From assembly GCA_964408825.1 (NCBI GenBank), contig CAYPAU010000001.1:84024-148023 (forward strand): a DNA stretch of 64,000 bases, given 5' to 3'. This stretch comes from CAYPAU01 sp964408825 (GTDB taxonomy: Bacteria > Patescibacteriota > Microgenomatia > Levybacterales > UBA12049). A program made the translations under genes and the position numbers. Below are positions 33,153 to 41,043 of this stretch, piece by piece; position 1 is the stretch's first letter; each line of letters opens with the position of its first letter. Below the pieces are notes generated by a model. The model made no database searches, was not told where the DNA came from, and saw only the letters and a list, made by a program, of their open reading frames with translations.

Positions 33153-34655
33153 ATGTATAAAATTATATCAGACAAAGCAAACATGGTGTCCCTTGAGACT
33201 GTAGATGGGCGCATCGACCTACCGGAGAGGACCAAACTGGTTCCCCTAGATTTCCTTGAACAAATTTCACATCAAATAAATCCACAAATTAGAGCAGACG
33301 GTATAAGAGCATCTTCTTCAACCGACAGATTTGGCCCAGCATCCGAATCAAACTCAAACGGGAGGCGTGGCTTAAGGCTCTTTGTAAGAGACGGACTGCA
33401 GGTTATTGAGGATAAAATACATGCTGATAGTCTTTTTCAAAACGGACTCTTCAAGCTTCCAATAGAAGAAGCCTTTTTTAGCTTATTAAAATATGTAGGA
33501 ACAGAGGATGTACCCGAACGGGGAATTTATAGAGGCAAACAGGTACATGAGATTGGATATGTTGCGGATGGATTTCCAAGGCATTGGGTTTCTGATCCAA
33601 ATGAGCTTGGAGTAAATCCTGACTCAAGAGATGCAACTCCTCACACTCTAATTGTCATGGACAAGATGCTTAAAATACTTCCCGATAGACCTGATTTATT
33701 CGAAAGATTTTTATCATACGCAGTACCAATGCTTGAATGGGATTTGAAAGACTCAGAAGAGCATGGAGGATTTCCGACATACACCGGTGCCGAATTTGAT
33801 AAGGAGAGGAAAACCGAAGGCCTTACTAACCACAGATGGACAGACTGCGGCTATTTTGTAACAAATGAAAATGGGACAATTCCCAAACACCCAATAGCTG
33901 CGGTAGAAATTGCTGCGATGACATGGGCCGCAAGGCTCAGATGGGCAGATAGGCTTGAGGGCAGGGAAGGATTTGAAGAATTAAGTCGAAAATTAAGAAT
34001 ATCGGCCGGAGAACTTCAGGGAAAATTTATGGAACATTTTGTTTTTGAAGATGAGGGAGGACCGTTTCTTGCAGATGCACTTGACGGAGACTTAAAGCCG
34101 GTAAAATCTGTTACCTGTAATCCAATAATCGCATTGTCCTACGATTATGAAGGGAACCAAATTGTTCAAGATGAAGATTTGGTAAGAGAAATAATAGAAA
34201 GAACGTTTACCTTCTTTGATCCACGTGGCGGAATTTTGACGGTAGATCCGAAATCTTATACGCATCCTAAGAATATATACCAGGGGAAAGAAGCTTTATG
34301 GATTAAGGTTCAGTCAAATGCCATGAGAGCACTTCTTATAGCATCCAAAAGATTAAGAAAGTTAAATCCAACACTTTCAGGACAATATGAGAAGATGGCA
34401 ATAACACTAGCCCAGGCATCTCTTAAGCCACCTCATCATTTTGCTTCCCCAATTGAAGTTGTTCTTCTTCTCCCCTCAGGAGGTTATAGGCGGTATGAAG
34501 AATACGATGAGGATGGGAAAAAGATTGGAGAAGCCTGCCGAGTTCAGTCATGGACAGGGAGTGCCATGGAATATGCAATTTCATTCCTTAGGTCAAGGGG
34601 AATAAGTAATGTAGACATTTCCATACCAAACCCAAGTCTCTCTCAGGTTGTCTGA
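33153..34655 (+). CDS. (alpha/alpha)6-toroid protein, glycoside hydrolase or debranching-like
   Basis: 501 residues, soluble, no signal peptide. Helical repeats with Trp/Asp-rich loops (RHWVSDPNELGVNPDS, NHRWTDCGYFV, WIKVQSNAMRALLIA) resemble six-hairpin glycosidases such as amylo-1,6-glucosidase or GH15/GH37. Catalytic acids cannot be assigned. I start at ATG 33153; a TTG three codons upstream is possible. Its 3' end overlaps the converging DUF1003 gene by 13 bp. Confidence 0.5.
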   Translation: MYKIISDKANMVSLETVDGRIDLPERTKLVPLDFLEQISHQINPQIRADGIRASSSTDRFGPASESNSNGRRGLRLFVRDGLQVIEDKIHADSLFQNGLFKLPIEEAFFSLLKYVGTEDVPERGIYRGKQVHEIGYVADGFPRHWVSDPNELGVNPDSRDATPHTLIVMDKMLKILPDRPDLFERFLSYAVPMLEWDLKDSEEHGGFPTYTGAEFDKERKTEGLTNHRWTDCGYFVTNENGTIPKHPIAAVEIAAMTWAARLRWADRLEGREGFEELSRKLRISAGELQGKFMEHFVFEDEGGPFLADALDGDLKPVKSVTCNPIIALSYDYEGNQIVQDEDLVREIIERTFTFFDPRGGILTVDPKSYTHPKNIYQGKEALWIKVQSNAMRALLIASKRLRKLNPTLSGQYEKMAITLAQASLKPPHHFASPIEVVLLLPSGGYRRYEEYDEDGKKIGEACRVQSWTGSAMEYAISFLRSRGISNVDISIPNPSLSQVV

Positions 34656-35122
34656 GACTGCCTCCCTTTACCGTTTTGTGAGGGAAGCTTTTCAATAGAG
34701 CTTATTTTTTCCTGAATAAAACTCATTGCGCTTTTGATATCATCCAAATCTTTTTGAATGTCTTCCACATCTTCTTCCAATTCCTCTTTTTCTTTTTCTT
34801 CTTCCTGCTGTTCTTTTTCTTCTTCAAGCTCACGATACTCATCAATAAGCGCCTGTCTTTTCTGAGCTACTAAAATAAAGGTTGCCAAAAAGACAGCCTC
34901 CAATGAAAGAAGTATATTGAAAATTTCAATTTGAAAAGGTCTGGTAATGAAAAAAAGCACGAAAGCAATTACATGAAAATAAACAAAAAACATGCCCCCC
35001 GAGAGGTTTGTTATTAATTCTGCCATACGTCCCTCAGTGGATTGAAGCCTTTTTTTTAGTTGTTCCGGCGTTATCTTCTTGGCTATTCTAAATGGTATCG
35101 TAGCTATTGTTTTTCTTGTCAT
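34643..35122 (-). CDS. DUF1003 family membrane protein
   Basis: 159 residues: two membrane segments (about 40-60 and 68-86) joined by a short loop, with the DUF1003-like tail NILLSLEAVFLATFILVAQKRQALIDEY, then a Glu-rich coiled coil (about 98-130). Family function is unknown. The promoter TTGACA-18-TAAAAT lies 6 nt before ATG 35122, so the mRNA should be leaderless. Confidence 0.72.
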   Translation of the reverse strand: MTRKTIATIPFRIAKKITPEQLKKRLQSTEGRMAELITNLSGGMFFVYFHVIAFVLFFITRPFQIEIFNILLSLEAVFLATFILVAQKRQALIDEYRELEEEKEQQEEEKEKEELEEDVEDIQKDLDDIKSAMSFIQEKISSIEKLPSQNGKGRQSQTT

Positions 35123-35128
35123 ATTTAA

Positions 35129-35158
35129 ATTTTAGTCCCGATCGTAAAGCGGTGTCAA
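35129..35158 (-). promoter_or_regulatory. Promoter of the DUF1003 gene
   Basis: Minus strand TTGACA (35158-35153), 18 bp, TAAAAT (35134-35129). Confidence 0.75.
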
Positions 35159-35175
35159 CCCCGCACCGCCTCCTC

Positions 35176-35204
35176 TTGACAACTAGCAAAGTGTATGATA
35201 GAGT
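35176..35204 (+). promoter_or_regulatory. Probable promoter of lon
   Basis: TTGACA (35176-35181), 17 bp, TAGAGT (35199-35204). The -10 is weak; start codon 20 nt downstream. Confidence 0.45.
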
Positions 35205-35224
35205 GCCAATACTACGATAAATTT

Positions 35225-37645
35225 ATGGAAAAATTAATCCCGGTAATTCCAATAAGAGACGGGATCATCTTTCCAAAGATAGATTCTGTTTTAACTTTTG
35301 GAAGGCCCAAGAGCCTTGCCGCACTTGAGAGTTCTTTTCAGGGAGAAAGAGTCGTTTGTTTTGTCCTTCAAAAAAACCCAAGACTCAATGAGCCTGAATC
35401 TCAGGATTTATATGAAATAGGGACCCTTTCCAGAATAGAAAGAATGATAAGATCGGACGGGGAGATAAATGCTCAGGTAAAAGGTATTTCAAGAGCAAAA
35501 ATATTATCTTATGAGCCCCACGAACAATTCTTACTTGCAAAAGTAACTGAGCTTGAAGATGTTCTTGCGGAAGATCCCCAAATAAAGGCTCTTTGCAATC
35601 ACATAACCAATCAGTTCAGAAAAGCAATAAACCTTGGAAAATCAGTAGACTTTCTTGCCTTCATGAATATAATGTCTGATAATTCCCCTTCGGAGCTTGC
35701 AGATCTTATAGCTTCTGTATTGGATGTAAAACCACAGGAGCGGCAGGAGCTTTTGGAAATGATAGATGTAAAACAGAGACTTGAAAAAGTTTCAGACCTT
35801 TTAAGTAAAGAAATAAAAGTCTTGGAACTTGAAAGAAAGCTTGCCTCAAAGACTCAGGAAAGATTTGAAAAAGGAGCAAAAGAGGCATTGCTTAGGGAAA
35901 GACTTAAGACTATCGAAAAAGAACTTGGGCAAAGTGAGGAAGATGGCGAAATAAGAGAGCTTTTGGACAAAATAAAAGAGGCAGGGATGCCTGAGGACGT
36001 TGAGGAAAAGGCAAGGAAAGAGCTTAAGAAACTTGGGCAAATGAATCAATTTAATCCGGAAGCAGGTTACATCAGAAATTATCTGGATTGGCTTGTAAGT
36101 CTTCCATGGAGCAAGGAAAGCAAGAGCGATGTTGATATAAAATCGGCAGAAAAAATTCTAGATGAGGACCACTATGGACTTAAAAAGATTAAAGAAAGAA
36201 TTGTTGAGTACTTGGCAGTTCATAAGCTCTCGGGGAAGATGAAAGGTCCGATCCTCTGTTTTGTGGGACCACCGGGTGTTGGAAAAACATCTATTGGAAA
36301 ATCCATAGCAAGAGCATTAAATCGCAAATTTGTAAGGGTTTCTTTGGGCGGTATTAGAGACGAAGCAGAGATTAGGGGACACAGGAGAACCTATGTTGGG
36401 GCTCTTCCCGGAAGGATAATTCAAGGTGTTAAGGACGCAGGTACCAGAAATCCTGTCTTTATGCTCGATGAAATAGATAAGGTAGGGGCAGATTTTAGAG
36501 GCGATCCATCCTCGGCACTCTTAGAAGCATTGGATCCCGAGCAAAATAATTCCTTCTCAGACCATTATCTTGAAGTACCTTTTGATCTTTCGGACGTAAT
36601 GTTTGTTACAACCGCAAACGTTTTAGATACAATTCCTCCGGCACTTCGCGACAGACTTGAAATTATTAACTTCGCTGGTTACACCCATGATGAGAAGTAT
36701 AAAATTGCCAAAGAGTTCCTTCTTAAGAAACAAATGGAAAGCCACGGACTTTCCGATAAAACTGTCGAAGTAAAAGACGATGCCATAAAGTTCGCAATCC
36801 AGCATTACACACGAGAAGCAGGAGTAAGAAGTTTGGAGCGACAAATCGCATCGGTTCTGCGGAAAATTGCAAAGATTATTGCGGAGGCTATGCCTGCCGC
36901 CCGCCTGCCGGGCGGACAGGGCAGGCAGGGCAAAAAGACAAAGATTGCAATTGGGGCAAAAGATATACCTAAATACTTGGGTCCAATAAAGCTAAGAGGT
37001 ACTTTGGTTGAAAAGAAGGATGAAATAGGGATGTCCACTGGTCTTGCTTGGACAGAGGCAGGGGGAGACATACTATTTATAGAGGTAGCTCTTATGCCGG
37101 GCAAGGGGAATTTGATACTTACGGGTCAGCTTGGAGATGTCATGAAGGAATCCTGTCAGGCTGCGATGAGCTACATAAGGGCAAGAGCAAAGCTAATGGG
37201 ACTTCCTGAGAAGTTCTATTCAAAAATTGACGTACATGTTCATGTTCCGGAAGGCGCAGTTCCCAAAGACGGGCCTTCGGCAGGAATTGCTATAACAACT
37301 GCAATTGTTTCTGCACTGACCCGAATACCGGTTAATCGAAAAGTCGGGATGACAGGTGAGGTTACGCTTCGGGGAAGAGCGCTTGAAATAGGCGGAGTCA
37401 AGGAAAAAGTGATAGCTGCTCACAGAGCGGGTTTAAAGACCATAATAATGCCAAAGGATAATAAGAAAGACCTCGAAGATGTGCCAAAAGAAGTAATAAA
37501 AGACTTAAGTTTTAAGTTTGTCAATCACATGGACGAGGTTTTAAATATTGCTCTTATGAAACCGCTTCAGAGAATTAAGGCTCATGAGGCAGAGCCGGCA
37601 CCAAGACCCATGCTCCACGCCACCCCTCCAACTCAGGCAGACTAG
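35225..37645 (+). CDS. lon: ATP-dependent protease Lon
   Basis: 806 residues. N-terminal substrate-binding LON domain (MEKLIPVIPIRDGIIFPK onward), coiled-coil middle, AAA+ domain with Walker A GPPGVGKTS near 347 and Walker B FMLDEIDK near 410, and the protease domain with catalytic Ser in KDGPSAG near 682 and Lys in GGVKEKVIAAH near 725. ATG 35225 gives the standard N-terminus. Between the AAA+ and protease domains, residues near 555-570 (AMPAARLPGGQGRQG) come from a GC-rich nested palindrome. Confidence 0.96.
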   Translation: MEKLIPVIPIRDGIIFPKIDSVLTFGRPKSLAALESSFQGERVVCFVLQKNPRLNEPESQDLYEIGTLSRIERMIRSDGEINAQVKGISRAKILSYEPHEQFLLAKVTELEDVLAEDPQIKALCNHITNQFRKAINLGKSVDFLAFMNIMSDNSPSELADLIASVLDVKPQERQELLEMIDVKQRLEKVSDLLSKEIKVLELERKLASKTQERFEKGAKEALLRERLKTIEKELGQSEEDGEIRELLDKIKEAGMPEDVEEKARKELKKLGQMNQFNPEAGYIRNYLDWLVSLPWSKESKSDVDIKSAEKILDEDHYGLKKIKERIVEYLAVHKLSGKMKGPILCFVGPPGVGKTSIGKSIARALNRKFVRVSLGGIRDEAEIRGHRRTYVGALPGRIIQGVKDAGTRNPVFMLDEIDKVGADFRGDPSSALLEALDPEQNNSFSDHYLEVPFDLSDVMFVTTANVLDTIPPALRDRLEIINFAGYTHDEKYKIAKEFLLKKQMESHGLSDKTVEVKDDAIKFAIQHYTREAGVRSLERQIASVLRKIAKIIAEAMPAARLPGGQGRQGKKTKIAIGAKDIPKYLGPIKLRGTLVEKKDEIGMSTGLAWTEAGGDILFIEVALMPGKGNLILTGQLGDVMKESCQAAMSYIRARAKLMGLPEKFYSKIDVHVHVPEGAVPKDGPSAGIAITTAIVSALTRIPVNRKVGMTGEVTLRGRALEIGGVKEKVIAAHRAGLKTIIMPKDNKKDLEDVPKEVIKDLSFKFVNHMDEVLNIALMKPLQRIKAHEAEPAPRPMLHATPPTQAD
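36893..36925. repeat. Nested palindromic element in lon
   Basis: Outer arms CCTGCC (36893-36898) and GGCAGG (36920-36925), inner perfect stem CCCGCC-TGCC-GGGCGG (36900-36915). Almost pure GC in an AT-rich gene; in frame. Confidence 0.75.
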
Positions 37646-37646
37646 T

Positions 37647-37675
37647 TTGCGCAGGGATTTTTAATCCAATATAAT
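37647..37675 (+). promoter_or_regulatory. Promoter of the DedA gene
   Basis: TTGCGC (37647-37652), 17 bp, TATAAT (37670-37675); ATG 37682 follows after 6 nt. Confidence 0.65.
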
Positions 37676-37681
37676 GTTTAG

Positions 37682-38389
37682 ATGGAGTTGCTTCTTCAGG
37701 TTTCTGATTTTTTTCTTCATCTCGATAAATACCTCGCAGTTATAATCTCAGCAGTCGGACCTCTTACATACGTAGTCTTATTTGCAATAGTTTTCGTTGA
37801 AACCGGATTTGTAATCATGCCTTTTCTTCCCGGGGATTCGCTTCTTTTTATATCAGGCGCACTGTCCGGAACAGGACACTTAAATGTTTTTTTGGTTTAC
37901 GCTACCCTATTTTTGGCAGCTGTAATAGGGGATACCGTGAACTATTGGGTGGGTCATCACATAGGGCCGCGGGTTTTCTCAAAAGAAAATTCAAGAATTT
38001 TCAAAAAAGAATATCTCGAGAGGACTCGGGAATTTTACGAAAAGCATGGAGGAAAGACCATTATACTTGCCCGCTTTATTCCAATAATTCGCTCTTTTGC
38101 TCCTTTTGTGGCAGGAGTAGGCAAAATGCATTACAAAACGTTTTTAATGTACAACGTCTCAGGGGCATTTGTCTGGGTAACTCTATTTGTGCTTGGTGGC
38201 TATTTCTTTGGAGGACTTCCGATTATCAAAGAAAACTTTCACTACACTGTATTTATAATCGTGTTCCTATCCTTCCTTCCAATGGTTATCGAGTATATAA
38301 ATCACAAACGCAGAAAAAGATTGGCAAGAGAAAAGACCACATATGAGGAAATAGAAAAAACTTTCGAAAAAGAACACCTCGCCGACTAG
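37682..38389 (+). CDS. DedA family membrane protein
   Basis: 235 residues. The DedA signature is clear: FVETGFVIMPFLPGDSLL near 40-58 and ARFIPIIRSFAPFVAGVGKM near 137-156, including the essential Arg residues, with 4-5 membrane segments. DedA proteins move lipids, including undecaprenyl phosphate, across the membrane. That fits a genome with many polyprenyl-linked glycosyltransferases. Confidence 0.9.
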   Translation: MELLLQVSDFFLHLDKYLAVIISAVGPLTYVVLFAIVFVETGFVIMPFLPGDSLLFISGALSGTGHLNVFLVYATLFLAAVIGDTVNYWVGHHIGPRVFSKENSRIFKKEYLERTREFYEKHGGKTIILARFIPIIRSFAPFVAGVGKMHYKTFLMYNVSGAFVWVTLFVLGGYFFGGLPIIKENFHYTVFIIVFLSFLPMVIEYINHKRRKRLAREKTTYEEIEKTFEKEHLAD

Positions 38390-38398
38390 CGTTTGAAA

Positions 38399-38427
38399 TT
38401 GTAATTAAACCCAGATTAAGGTAAAAT
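38399..38427 (+). promoter_or_regulatory. Promoter of tRNA-Glu
   Basis: TTGTAA (38399-38404), 17 bp, TAAAAT (38422-38427); the tRNA begins 11 bp later, as for tRNA-Gln. Confidence 0.65.
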
Positions 38428-38437
38428 AATGGCAGTT

Positions 38438-38510
38438 GGCCCCATCGTCTAGTGGCCTAGGACGGCAGGTTCTCATCCTGCAAACCCGGATTCGACTTCC
38501 GGTGGGGTCA
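38438..38510 (+). tRNA. tRNA-Glu (anticodon CTC)
   Basis: Acceptor GGCCCCA/TGGGGTC with one G-U pair, anticodon stem GCAGG/CCTGC around loop TTCTCAT (anticodon CTC), T loop TTCGACT, discriminator A at 38510. CCA not encoded. Its 3' end is repeated at 38875-38891. Confidence 0.93.
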
Positions 38511-38891
38511 CTTCGGCAAGCTCAGTGCAAGCACTTCTATGCTAAAGGCTTCAGAGTGGTTCATCTATATGCTTCTTTGCGATAATAAAACTTTCTACAC
38601 GGGGATTACTGATAATTTTATCGAGAGGTTTATAAAACATATAAATAAACAGAATATATCTACAAAAAAGTTTTTAAAAATTAAATTTGTTTATGCAGAA
38701 AAATATCGAGACAAATATCAAGCGGCAAGGAGAGAAAAACAGCTCAAAGGTTGGTCGCATGCAAAGAAGCAGTTAATGATTGACGGAAAACTTGGAATTA
38801 ATACTTGTACTGAGTTTGTTGAAGATCTCATTTCGAAGCTGAATCTTTGAGTTTATTCCGAGCCTGCCGAGGAAACTTCCGGTGGGGTCAC
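38495..38891 (+). mobile_element. tRNA-Glu GIY-YIG islet
   Basis: Bounded by a perfect 17-bp direct repeat, ACTTCCGGTGGGGTCAC, at 38495-38511 (tRNA 3' end) and 38875-38891. Imperfect terminal inverted repeats follow: 38511-38525 against 38858-38872, 12 of 15 matching. The only gene inside is a GIY-YIG protein. The period is 380 bp, 3 bp different from the tRNA-Gln islet. Confidence 0.75.
38539..38850 (+). CDS. GIY-YIG endonuclease (URI-domain type), second copy
   Basis: 103 residues. IYMLL for GIY and FYTGIT for YIG, catalytic Arg region NFIERFIKHIN, and the Glu region RREKQLKGWSHAKKQ. The sequence is only distantly related to the protein in the tRNA-Gln islet, so the two islets are not a recent duplication. 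It occupies nearly the whole islet. Confidence 0.85.
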   Translation: MLKASEWFIYMLLCDNKTFYTGITDNFIERFIKHINKQNISTKKFLKIKFVYAEKYRDKYQAARREKQLKGWSHAKKQLMIDGKLGINTCTEFVEDLISKLNL

Positions 38892-38897
38892 AAGAGC

Positions 38898-39761
38898 TCA
38901 TAAGTTTTTAAAGGCGTATTCCCTGCTTGATCGAACTACATATCCTACGGTTGGGGGAGCAAAATGCGCTCCTATAAGAAGGATTTCCTTGTCGGTAATT
39001 TCTTCCAATAATTTCCTGCGTGTTTCTATAGCTTTGTCCGGATAAGTATCGTATTCTATTGTCCATTCGGGATTTGCCAACTGACAAGGATGATGAATAA
39101 AATCTCCCGAAAATAAAGCATTTTTGCCTTTTGATTCAATTTTTAAACTAACATGTTCCGGTGTATGTCCGGGCGCAGAGATTAGTTTCAAATTCTTATC
39201 TATCATATAATCGGATGAGATAAATTTTCCAAGCCCTGCATCCACCACGGGTTTTACTGAATCATCAAAGGCGTCTTTATCATCGGCAACTTCACGTTCT
39301 GGATTAGTCTTCCAGTAATCATATTCTTTCTGCACAAATAGATATTCAGCATTTGGGAATGTAGGTTTCCAAACCCCATCGATCAATTCCGTATTCCATC
39401 CCACGTGATCAGTATGAAGATGTGTACTAATAACCACATCTACTTTTTCTTTTGCAACTCCCAGTTTTCTTAGTTTATCTAAAAAATCCGTTTTTAATCT
39501 TGACCATTCCGGAAGATCCGTGCGAATTTTGTCATTGCCATTTCCCGTATCAACTAAGATATTCTTACCTTCCGATTTGATGAGAAATGAAGCAACAGTA
39601 GCTTTAAATTTACCATTTTTGTCTGCAAAATGAGGAAATAGCCATTTTATTCTTCTGATTTTTTCGGGGGTTGCCGGTTTTATCCCATCCTGCAAAACTT
39701 TCCCTGCATCGGGAATTTCGATAATTTGGAAAATCTCAACATCACCAATTTTCCACTTCAT
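38898..39761 (-). CDS. Metallo-beta-lactamase fold hydrolase (AiiA/quorum-lactonase-like)
   Basis: 287 residues. Metal-binding motif STHLHTDHVGWN near 115, a further His in SAPGHTPEHVS and Asp in LFSGDFIHHPC, and a last His in LIGAHFAPP. The layout resembles lactonase-type MBL proteins. Substrate unknown. TATAAT lies 6 nt before the ATG, inside the end of the acetyltransferase gene. Confidence 0.82.
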   Translation of the reverse strand: MKWKIGDVEIFQIIEIPDAGKVLQDGIKPATPEKIRRIKWLFPHFADKNGKFKATVASFLIKSEGKNILVDTGNGNDKIRTDLPEWSRLKTDFLDKLRKLGVAKEKVDVVISTHLHTDHVGWNTELIDGVWKPTFPNAEYLFVQKEYDYWKTNPEREVADDKDAFDDSVKPVVDAGLGKFISSDYMIDKNLKLISAPGHTPEHVSLKIESKGKNALFSGDFIHHPCQLANPEWTIEYDTYPDKAIETRRKLLEEITDKEILLIGAHFAPPTVGYVVRSSREYAFKNL

Positions 39762-39767
39762 GAGGAA

Positions 39768-39776
39768 ATTATAGCA
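39768..39776 (-). promoter_or_regulatory. Extended -10 of the first MBL gene
   Basis: Minus strand TGCTATAAT, 6 nt before ATG 39761, overlapping the stop of the acetyltransferase gene. Confidence 0.55.
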
Positions 39777-40239
39777 GTTTTTTTATTGCCTTCTGATAAA
39801 TGATGTTATCGACTATCCAACCTTCTTTTTCTCTTTTTATCTCTCTATATCCATTCTTTTCATAAAATCTCTGTGCAGAAACTTGCTTGGCAGAAGTATT
39901 AAGCTGAAGTGTTTTATATCCTAGCTCTTTTGCTCTTTTTTCAAGCACGTCGAGAATCATTTGCCCATAACCTTTTCTTTGATAAGTCGGGTCAACTCTC
40001 ATTCTTCTTATTTCCCCAATTTCATCTGTCATTTTTCGCAATCCTCCCATTGCGATTATCTTGCTATCTAATAATCCTACTAAAAACTCTCCTCGGTTAT
40101 TTAGATAAATTCTTTCTATGTCATCAAAGTCCTTTTCCCATTTGCCTGTATACATATATGCGTCTTCATTTTTCAAAGCGCGAACATGAAGATTAAAGAT
40201 CTCATCTTTGTCAGAGGGTTGATATTGTCTGATTATCAT
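39769..40239 (-). CDS. GNAT family N-acetyltransferase
   Basis: 156 residues with the acetyl-CoA binding motif RMRVDPTYQRKGYGQMIL near 78-95 and the C-terminal FYEKNGYREI. Small GNAT enzymes acetylate amines or protein N-termini; substrate unknown. 25 bp downstream of the UlaG-like gene on the same strand, probably cotranscribed. Confidence 0.87.
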   Translation of the reverse strand: MIIRQYQPSDKDEIFNLHVRALKNEDAYMYTGKWEKDFDDIERIYLNNRGEFLVGLLDSKIIAMGGLRKMTDEIGEIRRMRVDPTYQRKGYGQMILDVLEKRAKELGYKTLQLNTSAKQVSAQRFYEKNGYREIKREKEGWIVDNIIYQKAIKKLL

Positions 40240-40264
40240 AAAAGGTTGCTTGATGTACGAGCTA

Positions 40265-40894
40265 TTATCGGAAGGAAACTTTTTCTCCTGTTTTTAGAGA
40301 TTTAAATTCAATTTCTCTGTCAGAAAAGTATTTTACAAGTCTTTGATAAAAAGCTTCTCTTGCTTTTTCATTCCAATGCCAGTCATGAATTGGAATTATG
40401 TATCTTGGTTTTAACAAAAGCGCATAAGCAACAGATTGAGTTAAACTACACCATGGGGCTTGTACCGGAAGAGCCAAAACCTCGACAGTCTTTTTGAATT
40501 GTAAAGAATCTCCAGGATGAACGATCTTGTTAAATAATGTAAATACGATATTTTTTGGAGGGATAATACCAAAAACTTCTTCGTGCGGACTTTCTTTAAA
40601 AGATATGCCCACATCTGCGTCTGATGATGCATCGATACTTTCCTTTTTTAATATAGACACTACAGAATCGCTTGAAATAATCTTTACATTAGGAAACTTG
40701 TTTATTATATCTTTAATGAATGGGAGATACATATGATCAGGATGTTCATGAGTAATTAAAATGTAATCAAGCTTTGTAAGCTTGTCTAGATTAAGCCCGC
40801 CCTCTTCGTAGGTGTAATTGCCTGGATCAATAAGGAAAACCTTATTATTTTCTTCAATGAGTAAGCATGAATGAATATGTTTTGAAATAATCAT
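40265..40894 (-). CDS. Metallo-beta-lactamase fold hydrolase (UlaG-like)
   Basis: 209 residues. THEHPDHMYL near 49-58 is the metal motif; VHPGD and PIHDWHWN supply later ligands. It matches the UlaG/UPF0173 branch, which includes lactonases and phosphodiesterases. Predicted leaderless: TATAAT lies 6 nt before the ATG. Confidence 0.82.
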   Translation of the reverse strand: MIISKHIHSCLLIEENNKVFLIDPGNYTYEEGGLNLDKLTKLDYILITHEHPDHMYLPFIKDIINKFPNVKIISSDSVVSILKKESIDASSDADVGISFKESPHEEVFGIIPPKNIVFTLFNKIVHPGDSLQFKKTVEVLALPVQAPWCSLTQSVAYALLLKPRYIIPIHDWHWNEKAREAFYQRLVKYFSDREIEFKSLKTGEKVSFR

Positions 40895-40900
40895 AGCTCA

Positions 40901-40909
40901 ATTATATCA
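40901..40909 (-). promoter_or_regulatory. Extended -10 of the UlaG-like gene
   Basis: Minus strand TGATATAAT, 6 nt before ATG 40894. Confidence 0.6.
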
Positions 40910-40949
40910 CTGGGCATTGGCAAAATTGTAAGGAAGGCCTAAGATCCCT

Positions 40950-40980
40950 AGGTGTCAATATGATTCCACCTCCCAGGTGT
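40950..40980. other. Unexplained segment with two alternative hairpins
   Basis: CACCT (40967-40971) can pair with AGGTG on either side (40950-40954 or 40975-40979). It lies between divergent leaderless genes, outside both predicted transcripts, so a DNA-level role such as protein binding is as likely as RNA. Confidence 0.3.
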
Positions 40981-41007
40981 ACCTTGAAACGGGGAAAGGA
41001 TTTTAAA

Positions 41008-41037
41008 TTGTAAGTAGCCTTGCATTCTTGATATAAT
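41008..41037 (+). promoter_or_regulatory. Promoter of the glycan cluster
   Basis: TTGTAA (41008-41013), 18 bp, extended -10 TG-A-TATAAT (41032-41037). GTG 41044 follows after 6 nt. It may drive the long plus-strand cluster. Confidence 0.75.
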
Positions 41038-41043
41038 CTTTTT

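Noticed and set aside
20424..38510. CRISPR or phage origin of the repeats near the tRNAs
   Set aside because: Only two copies per locus, no spacers, and no integrase, capsid or other phage genes nearby.
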